Assembly: GCA_036674765.1 (NCBI GenBank) | Contig: JARVKI010000222.1 | Span: 1-11,724 of the forward strand | Length of the DNA stretch: 11,724 nt | From: Seiridium cupressi | Taxonomy: Eukaryota; Ascomycota; Sordariomycetes; Amphisphaeriales; Sporocadaceae | Direction of reading: 5' to 3' | Part shown: positions 1 to 8,919 of the stretch, one piece after another | Position numbering within the stretch: the first letter of the stretch is position 1 | Layout: every line of letters begins with the position of its first letter | Program-made: the position numbers and the translations under genes | Notes under the pieces: model-generated | Told to the model about the DNA's origin: nothing | The model's database searches: none | The model's input: the letters and a program-made list of their open reading frames with translations, nothing else

Positions 1-46
1 AATATATTATTTTAAAGTTTATTTTAACGATAATATATTCGTTATA
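1..46 (+). repeat. Right end of 5' LTR of element A (cut by window edge)
   Basis: These 46 bp recur directly at 6395-6440 with 44 of 46 identical. The two differences are transitions (A16 versus G6410, T45 versus C6439). The downstream copy ends in GTTACA, the CA end expected of an LTR; here the end has decayed to GTTATA. Gag and pol of element A lie between the two copies in the same orientation, so this is read as the tail of the 5' LTR. The rest of the LTR and any target-site duplication lie left of the window. Confidence 0.75.
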
Positions 47-195
47 TTTTAATTACTTTTATTTAAGTATATATTCCGGTTTAAGAATTATTAAATAATA
101 TTTTATAAAGGATAATAATATTTTAAATTTTAAACGGAAATAATATTAAAAACTTAACCGGCGGACTTAACGCTTTATATATAATATATTAAATA

Positions 196-210
196 TAATA
201 ATAATAATAA
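196..210 (+). other. Five consecutive TAA codons, probable former poly-Gln tract
   Basis: In the gag reading frame (phase of 121 and 301), codons 196-210 are TAA five times in a row, with another TAA at 190. CAA becomes TAA under CpA-to-TpA mutation, so the natural reading is a glutamine run near the N terminus of Gag turned wholly into stops. A plain AT microsatellite is the alternative. Confidence 0.5.
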
Positions 211-1078
211 AAGCTAATAATATAATTAAATAACCTTTAATAAGTTTATAATAACGTTTATAATAATAATTAATAACTCGTCAAGCAGATTACGGCTATC
301 TTTATTATGGCATTTATCGCTAATGGAACTAATTATAAAATGTTAGCACCGCAGTTTTATAACGGTAAAAACGGTAGCGTTTAAAGATTCCTTACCTAGG
401 CAAAAGCATACCTACGCTTTTATAAAAATAATATTAGCAGTAATTCTAATAAAATATTATACGTTACCGGATTTTTAAAAAATAACGCTTTTAAATAATT
501 TAAACTAATTATAAAAAACTACTTTAATAATAATAAAAACGATAAAAACGAAAAAACTAAAAGGGTTTTCGCTAATTATAATAAGTTTAAACGACGCTTT
601 AAAGCTATTTTTAACAATTTAAATAAAGTTCGCATAATAAAAAAGAAGCTTATATAACTTAAATAAAAAAAACTTTATAATTAAATATATATTAAAATTT
701 AAATAAATCGCTTTTAAAACCGAATAAAATAATAACGACGCTTTTATAACGCTTTTTTACGTAAGATTTAAAAAAGGTATTAAAAACAAAATTATTAAAG
801 AAAACCGGCTAAAAGACTTTAATACTTATATCGAAAAGATTATTAAAATTAATAACCGTTTATATAAAAGATAATTTAAAAAATAAGGGTAATTAAAAGG
901 ATTATAAATTAATGCGTAAATATAACTTTAAATTAATACCAGCCGATTACGATAAAACAATTAATATCGCTTAGAAAACGATTAACGCGGAAAAACGTCT
1001 TATAAAAGGTATAATAGGCTTATAAAGCTCGATATTATAAAGCGAGAAAACGGCAAAAACGATAAAAAGTTAATAATA

Positions 1079-1120
1079 TATTATAATTATAAGAAAGCAA
1101 AACATTTTGCTAATAAATAC
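1079..1120 (+). other. CCHC zinc knuckle relic of element A Gag
   Basis: The spacing C-x2-C-x4-H-x4-C is kept exactly: TAT at 1079, TAT at 1088, CAT at 1103 and TAC at 1118. Three of the four ligand codons are now Tyr, as expected when TGT or TGC becomes TAT or TAC. The His codon CAT is intact and is one of the few CpA sites left here. This nucleocapsid motif binds the element RNA during packaging. Confidence 0.8.
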
Positions 1121-1190
1121 CGCTCGTTAAAAAGGGAACGCCCTTTTAAGCCAATCCCGGAAAAACGATAATTTAACTTTATTATAAGAA

Positions 1191-2020
1191 AACTAATTAA
1201 ATATAATAATATATTTTAGATAATATATTATAATAATTAATACGGAATATATAAGCTAAATAAGGACGGAGTAAGATGGTATTTTATAATATTAGTTATT
1301 AAAATTATCGCGGTAATAAGGAGAAGCCCCGTAAAACGACGAATTAATACTTATAAACACCTTATATACTCCGACGAAAACGGAAACGAATCCGATTAAA
1401 ACCAGGTTATTATCCGCCGTACGGAATAATAATAAAAAAAAAGATTTAAATTAAACCGACGTATTAAAATTACGATTAATTAAAAAAAGAATTAATAAGG
1501 TTCTTATTATAATACGGTAGTTTATTAAGTATTAAAACGATTTTTAATTAAATTAAAACCTTTTTTATTTAATATTATTATAAATTAATAGGAAAAAAAA
1601 GACGATTTTAAAAAATTAATCGAGAAAGCGTTTAAAGAATAATATAATAAAGAAATCGGATTACGGGTTTATAAAATTATAAATAAAATTTAAATATAAC
1701 GATAAAATAAAAAACTAACGCCTTTTACGCAAATAATATTATAAATTTTTATAAAATTAAAAATAAGGCAAAAAGCCGATAAATAAAAATATAACGAACT
1801 TTTAATATATTAAAACCGGGAAGATTTATATATAGATTACGCTTTTATTTACTAAAAAGTCGAAAATAGGAAAAAGCGACGATAATATTATTAACGCGAT
1901 AAACGTTTAGGAAACGACTAGAATTATATATAACGGGATAATAATAATTAAATATTAAATCTTTATACGTTATAAAAATAAGCGTATATAATTATTTTAT
2001 AATTAAAGTGCGAATTATAA
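1191..2020 (+). other. Element A linker between Gag knuckle and protease, no recognised domain
   Basis: This stretch lies between the gag zinc knuckle and the protease active site of element A. It is AT-rich, full of TAA in all + frames, and has a few G/C-richer patches (about 1260-1420). In this element type it should carry the end of gag and the N-terminal part of pol. I could not read a convincing conserved motif in it, and I see no independent gene on either strand. Confidence 0.5.
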
Positions 2021-2028
2021 ATTAAAAT

Positions 2029-2330
2029 ATCGAGGTTTTAATTAATATAAAAGCTTAAAATTTTTTTATTTTATTATAAATTATTAATAAATTTTAAATA
2101 TTATAAAAATAAAAGAAAACGTTTTATTAACTTAAAATTATAAATAAAAAATTAATAACGTATAATAATAAAATCGTTAATATAAAGATTACGTATATTT
2201 AAATTTACGTTTAAAATTATAATAAAAGATTTACGTGCGATATTATAAAAATTATAAATTACGATTTAGTTTTAAAAATACCCTAATTATAAGCGAGTAA
2301 TTTTTAAATAAATTAAAATATAAGTTAATT
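2029..2330 (+). other. Aspartic protease (retropepsin) relic, element A
   Basis: At 2041-2055 the codons are ATT AAT ATA AAA GCT. Each is one or two RIP changes from an I-D-T-G-A retropepsin active site: GAT to AAT, ACA to ATA, GGA to AAA, with GCT kept. The position just before RT in pol is as expected. The rest of the domain is too degraded to place its end. The enzyme would have cut Gag-Pol into mature parts. Confidence 0.6.
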
Positions 2331-2764
2331 TTAATAAAATATATTAAAAAGAGATTTAACCTTTAAATAACGCCCGACGAAAAGACCTTTAAATAAGTTT
2401 AAAATATTTAAATTTTATATTATAACCAAAAATATTAAACCGAAACTTATATACGAAATATTTAAAAAATATAAAATATTTAGCGATTTATTTAATAAAA
2501 AACTAAATATAAAATTATTAATATATATAAAGTTTAATTATAAAATACTTTTAAAAAAAAAGTATAAAATTATATTTTATACTTATTTACCTAATATAAT
2601 TATAATATAAAAAAGTATTTAAAAAATACTTTAACGAGATATTATTAAAACGATAAATCCGAGAATTTATTTTACTTATAAAATATTTAATATTATTTAT
2701 ATTAAAAAAGAGCAAAAACGGGAAGTTTAATTAAAGGCTTTATATTAATTATTAAAGATTTAAC

Positions 2765-3300
2765 GAAATTACGATTAAAAATAAATACCTTTTACTTTTA
2801 ATTAAAGACTTACGAAATAAATTACACGGTATTAAATAGTTTACGGCCTTAAATTTACTTAATATATATAAATTAATTAAAATTAAAAAAGGCGACAAAT
2901 AAAAGATAATATTTTATAATAAATATAAATATTTTAAATATTTAATTATACTTTTTAAATTTATAAATATATTTATAAATTTTTAAAATATAATTAATAT
3001 AATATTATAAGACTTTTTAAAAAGTTCGTAATAATTTATTTTAATAATATATTTATATTTTCGAATATAATTAAAAAATATAAATAATACGTTATAATAA
3101 TATTTAAAAAATTATAAAAAGTAAACCTTTTAGTAAATTTAAAAAAAAGTAAATTTTATTAACGAAAAATTACTTTCGTAAAATACGTAATATTTTTAAG
3201 AAAAATTCGAATAAAGGATTTTAAAATAATAATAGTTAAAAAATGGTTAACGTTTTAAAACGTTATAAACGTACGATCTTTTTTAAGGTTAGCAAATTAT
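2765..3300 (+). other. Reverse transcriptase domain relic, element A
   Basis: A conserved fungal Gypsy RT block is readable from 2765: EITIKNKY, then an LHGIK-stop-FTAL stretch (2822-2851) in which the stop replaces Trp. The catalytic Y-x-D-D box is at 3037-3048 and reads Y-F-N-N, both Asp codons changed to AAT. A downstream LVNLKKSKF-type thumb segment follows at about 3130-3160. The enzyme copied element RNA into cDNA in the particle. Both metal-binding Asp are lost, so it could not work even without the stops. Confidence 0.85.
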
Positions 3301-3419
3301 TATAAGATATTTATCCCTAGCTTTATAAAGGTAAAAAGCCCTTTAATAAACCTAATTAAAAAGGATTTATTATTTTAATAAACTTATACCGAATAATAAG
3401 CGTTTAAAGAATTTAAAAG

Positions 3420-3850
3420 GAAAATAACGGAAAAACCCGTTATAATTATAACTAACTTTAATAAAGAATTTAAGGTTAAAACCGACGTGTTAGATTACGC
3501 GATCGGTAATTAGCTTAGCTAATAAAAAAACGATAAAAAATTATATTTAATCGCTTATTATTTTAAAAAACTTAATAAACCGGAGCTTAATTATTAAATT
3601 TATAATAAAAAGTTAATAATAATTATTAAAGCATTTAAAAAATAAAAATATTATTTTAACGGAATAATATATTAAGTTAAAATCTATACCGATTATAAAA
3701 ACTTAATATTATTTATTAATAATAAAGAACTTAATAAACGATAAATATAATAATTAAAGTTTTTAATAGACTTTAACTTTATTATTATTTACCGGAAAAG
3801 ATTAAATAACGGGAGAACCGACGCGTTAAGTCGCAGGTCGGACCACTTTT
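3420..3850 (+). other. RNase H domain relic with intact DALSRR tail, element A
   Basis: The first catalytic Asp is retained as GAC at 3484-3486, in a T-D-V-L-D-Y-A-I-G context at 3481-3507. The following segment (about 3541-3660) reads YLIAYYFKKLNK and IYNKKLIIIIKAFKK, the usual RNase H and tether of Gypsy pol. At 3820-3837 the motif D-A-L-S-R-R is fully intact, and the bases after it (through 3846) keep CpA sites. This domain removed template RNA during reverse transcription. Confidence 0.85.
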
Positions 3851-4019
3851 AAAAAGCACTTAAAAAAATATACACTATCTTTACGATTAATAAAAAAGGA
3901 AACTTTATACCGATTATAAACTTATACGCCACTAACCGTATAATTATATAAAAGATATAAATCGAAAAAATTAATAAAAAATATTAAAAAATAAAGGTTT
4001 TAATATATTAAAGGAAAAT

Positions 4020-4700
4020 ACACCTTTTTAAAGAATTTTAAAAAGAATTTATTTAAAAATATTACGTATTATTATTTAACGAATATATAAAAATATTTAA
4101 GACTATTAAAAAAATCTAATAATATTTCGACTGCGAAAACCTAAAATAATATATTTTTAAAATCATTAAAAATTGCGATCTTTATAATAAAGCTAAGGTA
4201 TTTTAATATAAGCCGTATAAAGAATTATAATTAATAGTATTACCCGATAAAACTTAAAAATCGGTTGTTATAGATTTTATTATTAAGTTACCGTTATTAA
4301 AAGAATTAATAACGAACGTAAAATATAATAATATCCTTGTTATTACGGAGCGATTTATAAAATACGGATACTTTATCTTATATAAAAAAGTAAACGACGT
4401 TATAAAGCTCGCTTACGCTGTTTTTAAAATTATAATTAGCTAATATAGGCTGTTAAACGAATTTACTTCCGATAAAAATAAGCTTTTTACGTTAAAATTC
4501 TAATAATCCCTTATATTATAATTAAAAACTAAATATAAATTGTTTACGGCGTTTTACCCGTAAATAAACGGATAAATAAAACGAGTAAATTAAATATTCG
4601 AGTAATATTTACGATATTACGTTAATTATAAATAAGATAATTAAGTGTAATTATTATTTATTACGTAGTTCGCTTATAATAATGCGATTAGCGAACTTAT
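4020..4700 (+). other. Integrase relic: zinc-binding and DDE core, element A
   Basis: A Cys pair of the HHCC zinc-binding domain is visible as TGC at 4174 and TAT (former TGT) at 4183, spaced C-x2-C. The core starts near 4264 with the first catalytic Asp GAT at 4273 (V-I-D-F-I-I-K-L-P). The second Asp is GAT at 4471 in F-T-S-D-K. Exactly 35 codons separate it from AAA at 4579, the expected place of the catalytic Glu (GAA to AAA, in a G-stop-I-K-R context). Downstream, FAYNNAISEL (4669-4698) is well kept. The enzyme inserted the cDNA into the chromosome. The Glu-to-Lys change and stops make it inactive. Confidence 0.9.
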
Positions 4701-5145
4701 TAAAATGTTATTATTTTATATTAATTTCGGATATAACTTTAATATTATTAAAGAACCGCTTTACGGCGAATAAGCGCTTAAAATTATTAAATATATCGAT
4801 AAATTTTAATTATTATAACGATTTTTATAATAAAAACTTTTATTTTTTTAATAGTAAATAAAATAATATTATAATAAAAAAAGGATTAAAAGATTAATTT
4901 TTATAAAAGGAAATAAAGTTTATTTATTACGTAAAAATATTAAAATAAAACGATTTAATAATAAACTCGATTTTAAGAAATTTAAACCATTTAAAATCGA
5001 TAAAATTATTTTAAAAGTTAATTTTAAGTTATTATTATTAAAAATAATACGAAACTATTTTATTATATATATATCTTTATTTAAATTAGCATTTAAAAAC
5101 GTTAAGGTCGATATAATATTAAAAATAAAAATTAATTAGCAAAAA

Positions 5146-5301
5146 TACGAAATAAAAAAGATATTAAAGCATTATAAAAAAGGTAAAAAGCTTTAATATC
5201 TAATTAAATGGAAAGATTACTTATTTAAAGAAAATACTTAAGAATTTAGGAAGTATATTAAGGGTTATACCGCTTTTAAGCAGTATTTCCGAAATTTAAA
5301 A
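5146..5301 (+). other. C-terminal chromodomain relic of element A integrase
   Basis: In phase with the integrase the stretch starts Y-E-I-K-K-I-L-K-H, continues with Y-L-I-K-W-K-D-Y around TGG at 5209, then an E-N-T-stop-E-F segment where the stop replaces Trp, and ends K-Q-Y-F near 5278. This is the order of conserved residues in a chromodomain: first aromatic, central W-x-x-Y, E-N-T-W-E-P. It marks A as a chromovirus. In that group the domain binds methylated histone H3 and steers insertion into heterochromatin. Mutation here is light enough that the fold is readable by eye. Confidence 0.85.
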
Positions 5302-5655
5302 AACCGCCCGGAAAGTTAAAAAACAGACCTACGGCGCTCCAGTCTACGATACTAACAGCTTTATGCGACTGCGCGATAATCGCAGCCTTTAACTCCGCAC
5401 GTTTTTGCTCCTTAAATTCGTTTAAAGACTAAAGACCCCGACGAACTAGCTTAACACCCTTCGTACGGATAAAATCGCGCTATTTCCGTAGGCGGACTAG
5501 CCTCGAAATGGCCTCGTTCGTTTGCTATTAAAAAACTAAAAGGTAACCCTCGGCGGCCTGTTTTTCCCGTATTAACCGACGATACTCCTTTATAATACGC
5601 TTAAAAAAATTAGGACCTTATTACCATTATAAAAATAGCTAATACGAGTGTATTC
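5300..5655 (-). pseudogene. Antisense tail of a probable Pogo/Fot1-type DDE transposase, lightly mutated
   Basis: Read right to left, one minus-strand phase gives a long, mostly open helical protein tail. It runs from a KEYRRLIREKQAAEGYLL segment (about 5555-5610) through an AISRLVRLRK segment, then FIRTKGVKLVRRGL, a charged EQKRAELKAAIIAQS segment, and finally VDWSAVGL near 5325. Only four in-frame stops interrupt this stretch, each TAA or TAG and each a plausible former Gln. From memory of the family, basic RRGL-type segments followed by acidic coiled sequence and a DW-containing end are common in C-terminal tails of fungal Pogo/Fot1 transposases. No catalytic DDE core is present, so this is a fragment. 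It sits between the chromodomain and 3' LTR of element A, opposite in direction. Coding on this strand is well supported; the family is less certain. Confidence 0.55.
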
Positions 5656-6394
5656 TTTACATTTCGCCGAATTTTCTATTATTACGTATTTTTAATCGCG
5701 ACGAAAATAACGAGTATAAGGTATAACTTCGAAACTAAACTTATTAAAAGAATTTATAAGGAAATAACGACGGACGGTAAAATTAAGCGATAAAAAACTT
5801 TTCTTTTACTTTTAAATACGATTAAATATAATAATTATATATTATAAAATGTAAAAAAAAAAAGAAATTTACCAAAAATTTAAATAAGCGATAATAATTT
5901 ATTTATAAGATTTTAAGCTTAAAAGGCTAAGTTAAAAAAGAAAAGATTTAATATTATAAATATAAGCCGAAAACAAGCCGGAATAGAATAAACGCTATTT
6001 TATAAATATAAATTAAATTAGTAAAAAAAGGATAAATAAATGCGGTTATATAAAAAGTAAATATATTAAATATTAATATAATAAAAATAAAGTAAATAAT
6101 AAGAATTAATTAAAATTAAAAGATTAATAATAATTAATAAAACTTATTAAATAATATTAATTATAATTAATTTTATTTATTAAATAAATATAAATAAAAT
6201 AAAATTAATAAAGGAATAAATAAATATATATACGATAAATATTTCTTATATAAATAATTATTATTTTAATAAGTAATTTAAATATTTATCTATTTATAAA
6301 TAAGGCTTATTAAGCCTTAACGATTATATCTTTACTTTTAAAACTTAATATTTTTATTTTATATTATATACCTTATTAATATAAACTTAATATT
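5656..6394 (+). other. Element A 3' non-coding region and body of 3' LTR
   Basis: I see no gene on either strand. The region becomes almost pure A/T after about 5810. The 3' LTR must begin somewhere here, but its start cannot be set, because the 5' LTR is mostly outside the window. Two candidates: TGTAA at 5850, which mirrors the GTTACA end for five bases, and TG at 6041 just after the purine-rich stretch 6022-6040, which would serve as a polypurine tract and gives an LTR of about 400 bp. An A-rich purine run also lies at 5853-5867. Confidence 0.45.
6301..6319. repeat. Perfect 9-bp inverted repeat inside the 3' LTR of A
   Basis: TAAGGCTTA and its reverse complement TAAGCCTTA are separated by one base (6310). 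It is G/C-richer than its surroundings. It may be a protein-binding site or a hairpin in the LTR transcript, or chance in a very AT-rich region. Confidence 0.5.
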
Positions 6395-6440
6395 AATATA
6401 TTATTTTAAGGTTTATTTTAACGATAATATATTCGTTACA
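6395..6440 (+). repeat. Right end of 3' LTR of element A
   Basis: This is the direct-repeat partner of positions 1-46, ending in GTTACA at 6440. The terminal CA fits the usual TG...CA LTR ends. Immediately after it the sequence becomes the minus-strand pol of element B. The bases after 6440 (CTTTA) would be one side of a target-site duplication; the other side is outside the window. Confidence 0.75.
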
Positions 6441-6639
6441 CTTTATAAATAGTTTTTTATAAAGGATTTTAAAATATATTATATTAAAGGCGACGAGTTA
6501 TATATTTATTAAATTAACGTATTTATCGGTTTTAATATATTTAAAGCGTATAATATAACTTAACGGTTTAATAAAAAAAGGATTTAAAACTTATTTACCA
6601 TTTTATCGTCGGTAAAATTAAATTTATTAACCGGGGTAA

Positions 6640-7130
6640 CGTTAAAGAGTTAGGATAATATATTTAAAATAATAACGTATTTTTTAAACTTATATATAAT
6701 ACGGAATTTAAAATTATTTAAAAACTTAAATTATTTAACCTACCGCTAGTTTAATAACTTTATAATAACGAAGTATTATAAATTTTTATAATCCGTAATA
6801 ACCTTTATAAGTTTTTCGTATTTTAAAATTTAAAGCGTTACTTTTTAAAAGCTTTTATAATTATAAAGAGTTTTTTATCGTAAATCTTATAATTATATTT
6901 CGCGGGTATATATTTAAATAAAAAAAAAGCTATTAAATAAAGGGTTTAATCGTTTTTTATTTAAAATAATACGCTTTTAAAGGTTTAATCCGACGTATCG
7001 ACTTTTAATATAATAAGTTATTAAAAGTCGTAATATATTAAGATTAAAACTAATATAAAAGCGTTTTTAAACCGTTAAAAAGCCGTTATAACGTTTTTTA
7101 AAAGCGAGCCCGGTTATTTTAATTAAAATA
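6640..7130 (-). other. RNase H domain and connection, element B
   Basis: On the minus strand the sequence around 6985-7001 reads V-D-T-S-D followed by a stop, the Gypsy RNase H entry with its first Asp kept. It continues to a Y-K-I-Y-D-K-K-L and I-I-K-A-F-K-K segment (about 6840-6905) and the conserved R-W-x-E-F-L-type stretch near 6740-6760, with Trp codons lost. It ends with an N-I-L-S remnant of D-A-L-S near 6650. Confidence 0.75.
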
Positions 7131-7249
7131 TTAATATCGTTAATAATTTAACTATTAAAGAAAACCTTTTAATAAACTAACGGTAATAATTCGTAAAATT
7201 AATAAAACGTTAAAAGTTTTTTAAGTTTTAAAAAGGTTTTTAACCCGTA

Positions 7250-7940
7250 ATAATTAAGACTTTATCGGGGTTTATTTTAATATTAAACGTAAATATAATA
7301 AGGTTTAAATACTTCGTTTCCGTAACTTTAAATTCGCACTTCCGGATCTTTATAATTAAACCTGCATTTATAAACCTTTAAATTACATCGTTAACGTAAC
7401 GTTTATAATCCTTTTTTAACCCGTTATAAATAAATATATTATTAAAATAAATAATGGTATATTTATTAAATACGTTAAATAAAGCGTAATTTATATAATA
7501 TTAAAACGAATTAAACGTATTTATTATATTAAGATTTGCAATTAAATATTCGAGTAAATTAAAACGGGTAATAAATATTATTTTTTATTCGTTTTTAAAG
7601 GCGATTTATAAATTATTAAACGCGGCGGTAATATTAAGCTTAATAAAATACTTAACTTTATAAAAAGCGTTTAACGTTTTTTAAATAAGTAAAATAAGGT
7701 ATCGGTTTTTAATTATAACGTTATTTAACCCTTAATAATTAATGTAAATTCGGATGCCACCCTTAAGCTTTTTCGCTAATAACACCGGGGCCGTTATTTA
7801 AAACGTACTCGCTTTAATAAACCTTTTAAATAAGTATTTATTAAGGTATTTCCGGATAATAAAGAGCTCTTTTAATAATATCGGTTTCGGGCGGTAATAC
7901 GGTAGCGTTTTACCTGGGAATAATTCGATTTTATAATCTT
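7250..7940 (-). other. Reverse transcriptase domain, element B
   Basis: RT runs from D-Y-K-I-E-L-F-P-G (7912-7938) to the thumb near 7250. Clear blocks are V-I-I-K-N-R-Y near 7705-7725, a K-Y-F-I-K-L-N-I-T-A-A-F-N segment near 7620-7665 (the palm block with its Asp now Asn), and Y-F-N-N at 7438-7449 where both catalytic Asp became Asn. The N-G-L-K-K-D-Y and N-D-V-I-stop-R-F-I segments follow. The wording differs from element A (K-Y-F-x-K-L-D versus W-F-T-A-L-D), so B belongs to another Gypsy lineage. Confidence 0.88.
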
Positions 7941-7949
7941 AAAAACGGT

Positions 7950-8600
7950 ATAAAGGCAGTTACTCGGCTTTTTTTTTAAATTTTAAGCCTTTTATATATA
8001 ACGTAATTAATTAAAGAAGGTAATTTATATTTATTATAACGTAAATTACGGTTTTTTATTTAAATATTTAACGATATTTTCCTTTAAAACCCGTTATAAT
8101 TACAAGGCTTCCTTTATTTATTTTTTAAAAGCTTAAAGGCGTATAAATATTTCGCCTATACTATTTAAAGCGTTTTTAATAAAGATTTTCTAAAGTATTA
8201 ACGATAGCGTTTAAGTAACGATCTTATTAAATATTTCGTAAATTCGGAGTTCCGGGTAATTTTTTAATATATTTATTAAGGCAAAAAGTTTAATTATTAA
8301 TATTTAGTTTATAACCACGCCTTTTTGCTTTATTATTAATAAAAAGCTAAGCGCGGTTAAAAATTATATATTAATAATATCCCCGTTTTTAATTATATTT
8401 TACCGGTTTAATAATATTTTTATTTAAAAGGCTTCCGTTACTAAAACGCTTTTAATACGTATAAATCTTTTAATTTAATTAATATTAAAATTATATTATC
8501 GAAATTATAAAAGGCTTAAAATAACGTTTAAGCTATTTAACAGTTATATTAATAATTTAATATCCTTTATTAACGATTTTAAATAATAACGTATCGTTAT
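7950..8600 (-). other. Element B stretch between protease and RT, no clear domain
   Basis: This belongs to the minus-strand pol of B by position. G/C-rich spots with retained CpG occur at 8220-8260 and 8310-8320, but stops occur in all frames and I could not identify a conserved motif. No separate gene is visible on the + strand. Confidence 0.45.
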
Positions 8601-8609
8601 TAATTAAAT

Positions 8610-8640
8610 AAAAAAGCCGGTTATTATTTTATCGGTTAAT
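8610..8640 (-). other. Possible retropepsin active-site remnant, element B
   Basis: On the minus strand one phase reads L-T-D-K-I-I-T-G-F-F-I, in the right place between the Gag knuckle and RT and resembling a D-S-G-A-T-G-F-F-I retropepsin site. The Asp codon (GAT, 8631-8633) is kept, but the AAA after it is not a one-step RIP product of Ser or Thr, so the call is tentative. Confidence 0.35.
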
Positions 8641-8919
8641 TTAAAGTTTTATAATATTAATAATATCCGTAAAGGCAGGTTATATAAGCGTGCAAATATA
8701 TCGTTAATAAAACTTAAAAGCGAATAACTTAAATTAATTATAATATTATACGGTATCGCCGCCGAATTAATAGTCGATACTTTATAATTAAAAGAAAAAC
8801 TAATATTTAAGCTTATTAAATATATATATAAATTTTTAGGGTTTTATTAGGAAATATAACGCTTTTTCCGTTTACGACTTTAAGCGAAAGCTAGGCGTTT
8901 TTTACTTTAAATCTTTTCT

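Larger units (their letters stand above)
100..1190 (+). pseudogene. gag: gag relic of Ty3/Gypsy element A, RIP-destroyed
   Basis: This would have encoded the Gag structural protein that forms the retrotransposon particle. From about 121 to 680 the frame starting at 121 reads like a fungal retrotransposon Gag. It has an AKAYLRFYKNN-type stretch near 400-450 and a phenylalanine- and lysine-rich FANYNKFKRRFKAIF segment near 570-615, interrupted by TAA/TAG codons where Gln stood. The recognisable reading then moves to the next frame (about 690-905, with AFKTE and FKKGIKNKIIKENR), to a third frame from 912, and ends with a CCHC zinc knuckle at 1079-1120. The frame changes show small indels as well as RIP. 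The start codon cannot be fixed, because ATG next to RIP sites tends to become ATA. Pol of the same element follows. The family call is firm; the ends are approximate. Confidence 0.8.
2020..5321 (+). pseudogene. pol: pol relic of element A: protease, RT, RNase H, integrase, chromodomain
   Basis: This is the dead polyprotein gene of a Ty3/Gypsy chromovirus. Domain order is protease (about 2030-2330), RT (about 2765-3300), RNase H (about 3420-3850), zinc-binding plus DDE integrase (about 4020-4700) and C-terminal chromodomain (5146-5300). RNase H followed by integrase is the order typical of Ty3/Gypsy; Ty1/Copia has integrase before RT. From the RT active site (3037) to the chromodomain, every motif lies in one phase, so only stops and missense changes broke this part. 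RT motifs from 2765 to about 3015 are one phase off, because a single base is missing near 3015-3025; the copy at 10543-11724 keeps that base. The last readable codons are near 5300-5317, before TAA at 5317-5319, which may be the true stop or a mutated Gln. Confidence 0.88.
6441..8660 (-). pseudogene. pol: pol relic of Ty3/Gypsy element B (protease, RT, RNase H), cut before integrase
   Basis: Reading from high to low coordinates this is a second Gypsy polyprotein, from a family different from A by its RT wording. Placed motifs are: a possible protease site (8610-8635); the RT entry D-Y-K-I-E-L-F-P-G (7912-7938); G-G-I-R-I-Y-I-N-Y (about 7735-7761); the Y-x-D-D box as Y-F-N-N (7438-7449); an I-N-P-D-K-V thumb motif (about 7260-7280); and the RNase H Asp motif D-T-S-D (6988-6999). 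From 7938 down to 6985 all motifs share one phase, so no net frameshift lies between them. The end of RNase H (N-I-L-S, former D-x-L-S, near 6645-6660) is in another phase. Only about 200 bp follow before the LTR of A begins at 6440, so the integrase is missing from the window. Confidence 0.87.

Noticed and set aside
308..384. Short ATG-started open frame near 308 as an independent small gene
   Set aside because: It is in phase with the gag relic and simply an open stretch between RIP stops.
912..976. ATG at 912 as a true gene start
   Set aside because: The reading after it matches the continuation of Gag toward the zinc knuckle, with a frame change, so the ATG is internal.
6061..6300. Replication origin or centromere core because of extreme A/T
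   Set aside because: The stretch lies inside the presumed 3' LTR of element A, and its composition is explained by RIP. Nothing specific to an origin is visible.
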